Shown in pieces: positions 60,816 to 64,000 of a stretch of 64,000 bases of DNA. This DNA comes from Chalara sp. BL73 (lineage: Eukaryota; Ascomycota; Leotiomycetes; Helotiales). Under the pieces are notes generated by a model. That model was not told the DNA's origin. It searched no databases and worked only from the letters and a program-made list of their open reading frames with translations. The stretch spans positions 806,001-870,000 of the forward strand of contig CAKJVC010000061.1 in the NCBI GenBank assembly GCA_918026815.1. Direction: 5' to 3'. Every line of letters begins with the position of its first letter. Within the stretch, counting starts at the first letter, position 1. The position numbers and the translations under genes were made by a program.

Positions 60816-61798
60816 ATGAATCCTCCGGTACGTACAACGTAACTCTCTAGGGGAACCGGGACTAAAAACGGTAGATACAGGATGAAGTTGCCACAGAGGT
60901 TGCTCGACGCCAAGAGCAAATCCTTGCACGACTACGCAACGACCTAAAGAACAATCGACTCGCGATTATCACTGGTGCGGGAGTTACACTTAATGCGACC
61001 GCAGATATATCTGGAAATCCTCTTTCTCACATCACATGGACGGGCTTGATGCGAAACGGTCTGGACTATCTAGTTAGTGAAGGCTACGTGGACACATTTA
61101 ATCGACGGACAAAGAGAGCATATAATGCACTTAAGGATCCAGAAGTTGACGGACTACTTGACGCTGCAAATATCGTAAGCAGTCAAATGAAGCAACATGG
61201 ACAATTCTCTACATGGTTGGAGTCGGTGTTTGGAAGTTTAAGTCAGGAAATCAGACATCCTGCTCTTATCGACGTACTTAAAACGTTGCACGAAAAAGGA
61301 GCAACTCTGCTTACAACAAATTACGACGATATCTTCGAGAAACACTGTGGGTTAAAACGCGTTGGTCGATCGAACCAGGACGATGTTTTAATGTTTCAGC
61401 GTGGAGATCTTAAAGGAGCCTTCCATATACATGGGAGCTATTTTGACGCACACGAAGTCGTCCTAGACACAACAGACTACTACGAAGTAAAACGCTCAGG
61501 CGTAGTACAGCATATGCTCAAAAACTTCTTACAGTATAAAACCATTCTGTTTATTGGTTGCGGCTCAGGGCTAGAAGATCCAAATTTCGACGCTCTCTTG
61601 AGATGGGCTAGCGAGCGACACAAGAATCTCCTACATCGGCACTGTTTACTTATTCGCGATGATGATAGCGTGAACTACCAGCCGTTACTACGGGTGAAGT
61701 ACGGACCGAGATACGAGGATCTTGTTTGCTATCTTAAGAGGTTATTGGATGACCACACTGAGGCACCAAGCCTCGTGTGCCCGCCTTTGAGTAGATAG
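60816..61798 (+). CDS. SIR2-like domain protein (SIR2_2 family), putative NADase
   Basis: Exon 1 (60816-60827, coding MNPP) joins through a 53-bp GTACGT...ACAG intron in phase 0 to exon 2, giving 309 residues if read to the TAG at 61796. The NAD-binding fold begins LAIITGAGVTLNATAD. TTNYDD carries the conserved Asn (about 151), FHIHGS the catalytic-type His (about 188), and TILFIGCGSGLEDPNFDALL the second nucleotide-binding block. These are the hallmarks of SIR2-like proteins that cleave NAD+ in bacterial anti-phage systems and occur in fungal NLR-type genes; that this one is an NADase is inference. No repeat or NTPase domain is attached. The stop may be bypassed: a GTAGAT donor at 61791 could splice to HMG-box exons downstream, making a 383-residue fusion. 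Confidence 0.82.
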
Positions 61799-61845
61799 TC
61801 CCACTTATTCAATTCTACAGTAGCCATCACGCTGACATTGCCTAG

Positions 61846-62205
61846 ATCTTAAGGCGCCCGTGCGTGGTTTGTCAGCCTACATGTTCTTCGCAAATGAGCG
61901 GCGTGAGAATGTTCGTAATGAGAACCCGGGCATCACCTTCGGTATGGCTCCCTACTCCTCGATCCAAGTGAATTGAACCATGCTGACGGCGCGTGATTAC
62001 AGGCGAGGTCGGCAAAGCCCTCGGAGACCGATGGAAGGCTATGAACGAGAAGCAACGTGCTCCATATGAGGCCAAGGCTGCTCAGGATAAGAAGCGTTAT
62101 GAGGATGAAAAGGCTAGCTATAACGTAAGTGTTGATAGGCTGGTGGGAGTTTGTAAGCATACTACTAGAGGTACTGATAAGAACGTCGTACAGGCTAATG
62201 TGTAG
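61846..62205 (+). CDS. Nhp6-like HMG-box exons lacking their own start, likely 3' exons of the SIR2 gene
   Basis: Three exons (61846-61941, 62003-62124, 62194-62205) encode a nearly complete HMG box: [20 protein letters not shown], then [26 protein letters not shown] and [20 protein letters not shown], ending ANV. This is very close to fungal Nhp6, the small HMGB protein that bends DNA and helps FACT at promoters. Both internal introns are GT-AG, the first with CTGAC before the acceptor. The basic N-terminal tail and start codon of Nhp6 are absent, and no 5' exon is visible. Joining 61790 to 61846 removes 55 bp (GTAGAT...GCTGACATTGCCTAG) and keeps the SIR2 frame exactly, so the most economical reading is a SIR2-HMG fusion. 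The alternative is a 5'-truncated Nhp6 duplicate with no promoter. Confidence 0.65.
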
Positions 62206-62789
62206 GAAGAAGCGTCTTCTTAGACCTTGTCTCCCTCACAAAAGTGGGGCCGACTCTTTGTGAGAGTATGGTTTGGCGAAGCTGGTTTCAAAGCTTACTG
62301 TATATGGTTTGCGGGTCTTGTGCACTCCGACAGCTACCTTCTGACCATACCAGGAGTAGTATTTGCTATCGCTTTGTCATTTCCCACTTGTCTAAATAAG
62401 AACAATTCCCTTGAAATTGATATTTTTAGTCGAGGGAAAAGTAACCTTGGTGTCAATGATGTTTACGACTACGAATCTGGTTTATAGAGTAGTTGCAAGA
62501 ATAACAAATAGGCAAATTGTAACAACTCAAGGCGGACAGGAATCTCGATTCGTAGATCTCAGGGAGAAGGACTCAAAGGTATAAACGGCTATCAATTGTT
62601 ATAGCGAAGAGAACAAGCTACAGATAGAAGAAGGGGAAAAAAGCTGCGCTTTATATACAGGAGACTGGCTAGAGGCCGGGACCTAAGGTCTATAAGCGAA
62701 GCTGGGCCAGGGCCGTGACGGAAAAAAGCTTTAATTTGTACACATTTATTTATGATGCAAAACGATTTGCTTTATAGAACCGATTAGTG
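62206..62789. other. No supported gene
   Basis: A frame at 62227-62487 has hydrophobic stretches but no recognisable family. The sequence TGTAACAACTCAAGGCGGAC near 62518 begins a stretch that could be an LTR start, without further support. Confidence 0.35.
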
Positions 62790-63080
62790 ATTGAACAGGC
62801 ACTTTTTCAACTATATTATTCAGCTTTGTTTTTGCTCCGAAGAAGAGCATTATTCCAAAACAGTTCAAGCAATATATCCCATATTGGATATAAGCGAGAC
62901 CGAAATTACAAGCAGCTTGGAATGCAGTACTTCAGACGCTCGAGAGCGACACAGACAATGTTGACTTTGTCGTTTTTTCGCCGGACAGCAAACAGCTGGC
63001 ATCGGCATTTCTCTTAATGATTATGCTGTGGGACGCTACTACGGGAACAGCGCTGCATACATTCGAGGCTTATAAAGAAT
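62790..63080 (+). pseudogene. Remnant of a NACHT-WD40 receptor (junction and first WD repeat)
   Basis: One plus-strand frame reads FVFAPKKSIIPKQFKQYIPY, W-I, a TAA stop, then ARPKLQAAWNAVLQTLESDT and FVVFSPDSKQLASAF...IMLWDATTGTALHTFEAY. This is the characteristic junction of fungal NACHT-WD40 proteins of the HET-E/HET-D type, where FAPE-SIIR-QF leads into the first SPDGKQLAS...LWD repeat. Upstream NACHT and downstream repeats are missing, so only a short relic of a fourth receptor type remains. Confidence 0.65.
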
Positions 63081-63869
63081 ATCAATTTCACGAGATTTCT
63101 GCCGTGGCGGGCTCCGTTTTTGGCTCTAAGTTGGGTCTGTGCAGATGCCAAGTCCAGATTTGGAATCCCCTATAATGGGGTTGTAGAAAAAGGTGGGGGG
63201 GAGGGGGGTGATAGTTCCTTAAGAGGTATAGAGGGAAGGAATCGGATTTGATACCGCAGAACTTGCCATGGTAACTATGTGCATATTTGATCACTAGTTT
63301 TAGCATCGCCAAAATTTTAGTGGCGAGCCAACGATGGGCCCTTGAATTTTAGAATTGTACTGAATGATCTCGATCAACACGTTTTTTCTCTCTCAATCAA
63401 GTCCTACTGGTACGAGCTTTTGCACCTTCCTCGCAAGGCAATGCCATATACCACATGAACTCTAAGTCGGGGATTGACTCAACACTGCGAAGTTGTCGGT
63501 TATGAAGAAGATGGGAAATCTCCAGTCGTACGGTGAAATGCCAGATCGTACCCAGCCTTCGCTCTTGTTGTTTGAGGCGCTCAAGCATGTGGAGGAAAGG
63601 GACGGGCGAGGAAGAATCTGCGATTGGGTACCTCTGGGAGCTTGGCTACAGCTTCTTCGACGGCCCATGGTGCTTTTTTATTGGGGGACTTGAGGACACC
63701 TAGCGGTCACCTGTTGCGCGACACATGACTACGTATGGGATGCATTTCGTAGACCCCGAATACATTTCTACTGTTTGTAGTACTATAATTGCAAACATAT
63801 CTCCCTGAAAGACTGCTCCTCAAAGTAAAAATAGCAATTACGAGACAAGTGGACTGCCGTCCTAAATTA
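63081..63869. other. No supported gene
   Basis: Contains a G-rich run near 63190-63210. Frames at 63397-63693 on both strands have no recognisable motif. Confidence 0.4.
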
Positions 63870-64000
63870 TCAGCATATAACACAATTCTCGAACTCCTCC
63901 ATTATCTCGCGGAAGCCCGTGTATTGTTCGTAATCTTTCCACTTAAGCCTTGCCAATCCCACCCTTTGGAAGACCGACGCCTCTGTGTTGAACATTGCTA
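63870..64000 (-). CDS. C-terminal end of a gene cut by the window edge, HET-like
   Basis: The minus strand enters the window in an open frame that ends at 63870, reading ASVFQRVGLARLKWKDYEQY and then TGFREIMEEFENC. The block FQRVGLARLKW resembles the FRRVGLA-W segment near the end of many HET proteins, so this is probably the 3' end of another HET gene lying to the right. The start and the domain itself are outside the window. Confidence 0.45.
   Translation of the reverse strand, partial: AMFNTEASVFQRVGLARLKWKDYEQYTGFREIMEEFENCVIC

Noticed and set aside
60649..60837. Minus-strand 62-codon frame as a separate gene
   Set aside because: It overlaps the supported first SIR2 exon and ends in a small tandem duplication; no family recognised.
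34089..64000. A CRISPR array or bacterial defence island (SIR2, NTPase, TPR genes together)
   Set aside because: Introns, HET domains and PTH11-like genes show a fungal nuclear genome; the only regular repeats are protein-coding TPR units.
1..64000. tRNA or rRNA genes
   Set aside because: I saw no convincing tRNA cloverleaf or rRNA segment by eye; a covariance-model scan would be needed to exclude them.

Overview
The window looks like an accessory region of a filamentous ascomycete (Pezizomycotina) genome. Genes are split by short GT-AG introns (mostly 47-78 bp, several with a visible CTRAC branch site). The gene families are typical of moulds: HET domains, PTH11-like membrane proteins, NLR-type receptors, DUF6594-like membrane proteins. 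Intergenic DNA is AT-rich, gene-poor and full of gene relics. No organism name can be given from sequence alone. All gene models were built by hand, joining reading frames across splice sites with consistent phase.

Layout. 1-22 kb is sparse: a frameshifted multipass membrane protein (2.9-4.9 kb), a secreted FAD-linked oxidase (6.5-8.3 kb, 5 exons) and two PTH11-like membrane proteins (12.0-13.3 kb minus, 20.4-21.8 kb plus). 23.5-28.1 kb is a decayed catabolic-type cluster: a broken MFS transporter, an apparently intact cis-CaaD-like tautomerase and a broken C6 transcription factor. 30.2-31.0 kb is an alpha/beta hydrolase. 34.1-37.6 kb is an intact HET / NB-ARC / TPR / ZZ-finger receptor, followed by a dead Tc1/mariner-type transposon. 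40-48 kb carries a DUF6594 protein, a small coiled-coil protein, an ankyrin relic and a second membrane protein. 48.9-50.6 kb is a single-exon HET protein.

53.2-64 kb is the most unusual part. A 7-exon gene of about 1,798 codons encodes an esterase-like N-terminal domain, a NACHT NTPase, ankyrin repeats, and then a C2 domain plus AGC protein kinase that closely resemble the nutrient kinase Sch9/SchA. The join is inside one exon and inside the C2 domain, so the fusion does not depend on an uncertain splice. The kinase keeps Lys, RD, DFG and the hydrophobic motif, but the Thr after the TFCG motif, conserved in AGC kinases, is Asp. About 1.7 kb further on, a SIR2-like NADase-type gene is followed by exons of an Nhp6-like HMG box. 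A 55-bp GT-AG intron with a CTGAC branch site would join the two in frame.

How the genes may work together (inference): the intact receptors at 34 and 53 kb, and possibly the SIR2 gene, each carry at the C-terminus a domain copied from an ordinary cellular protein (ZZ finger, Sch9-like kinase, Nhp6-like HMG box). This recalls integrated decoys in plant NLRs. The surrounding HET, NACHT-WD40 and ankyrin relics suggest an allorecognition or immunity island with rapid gene birth and death.
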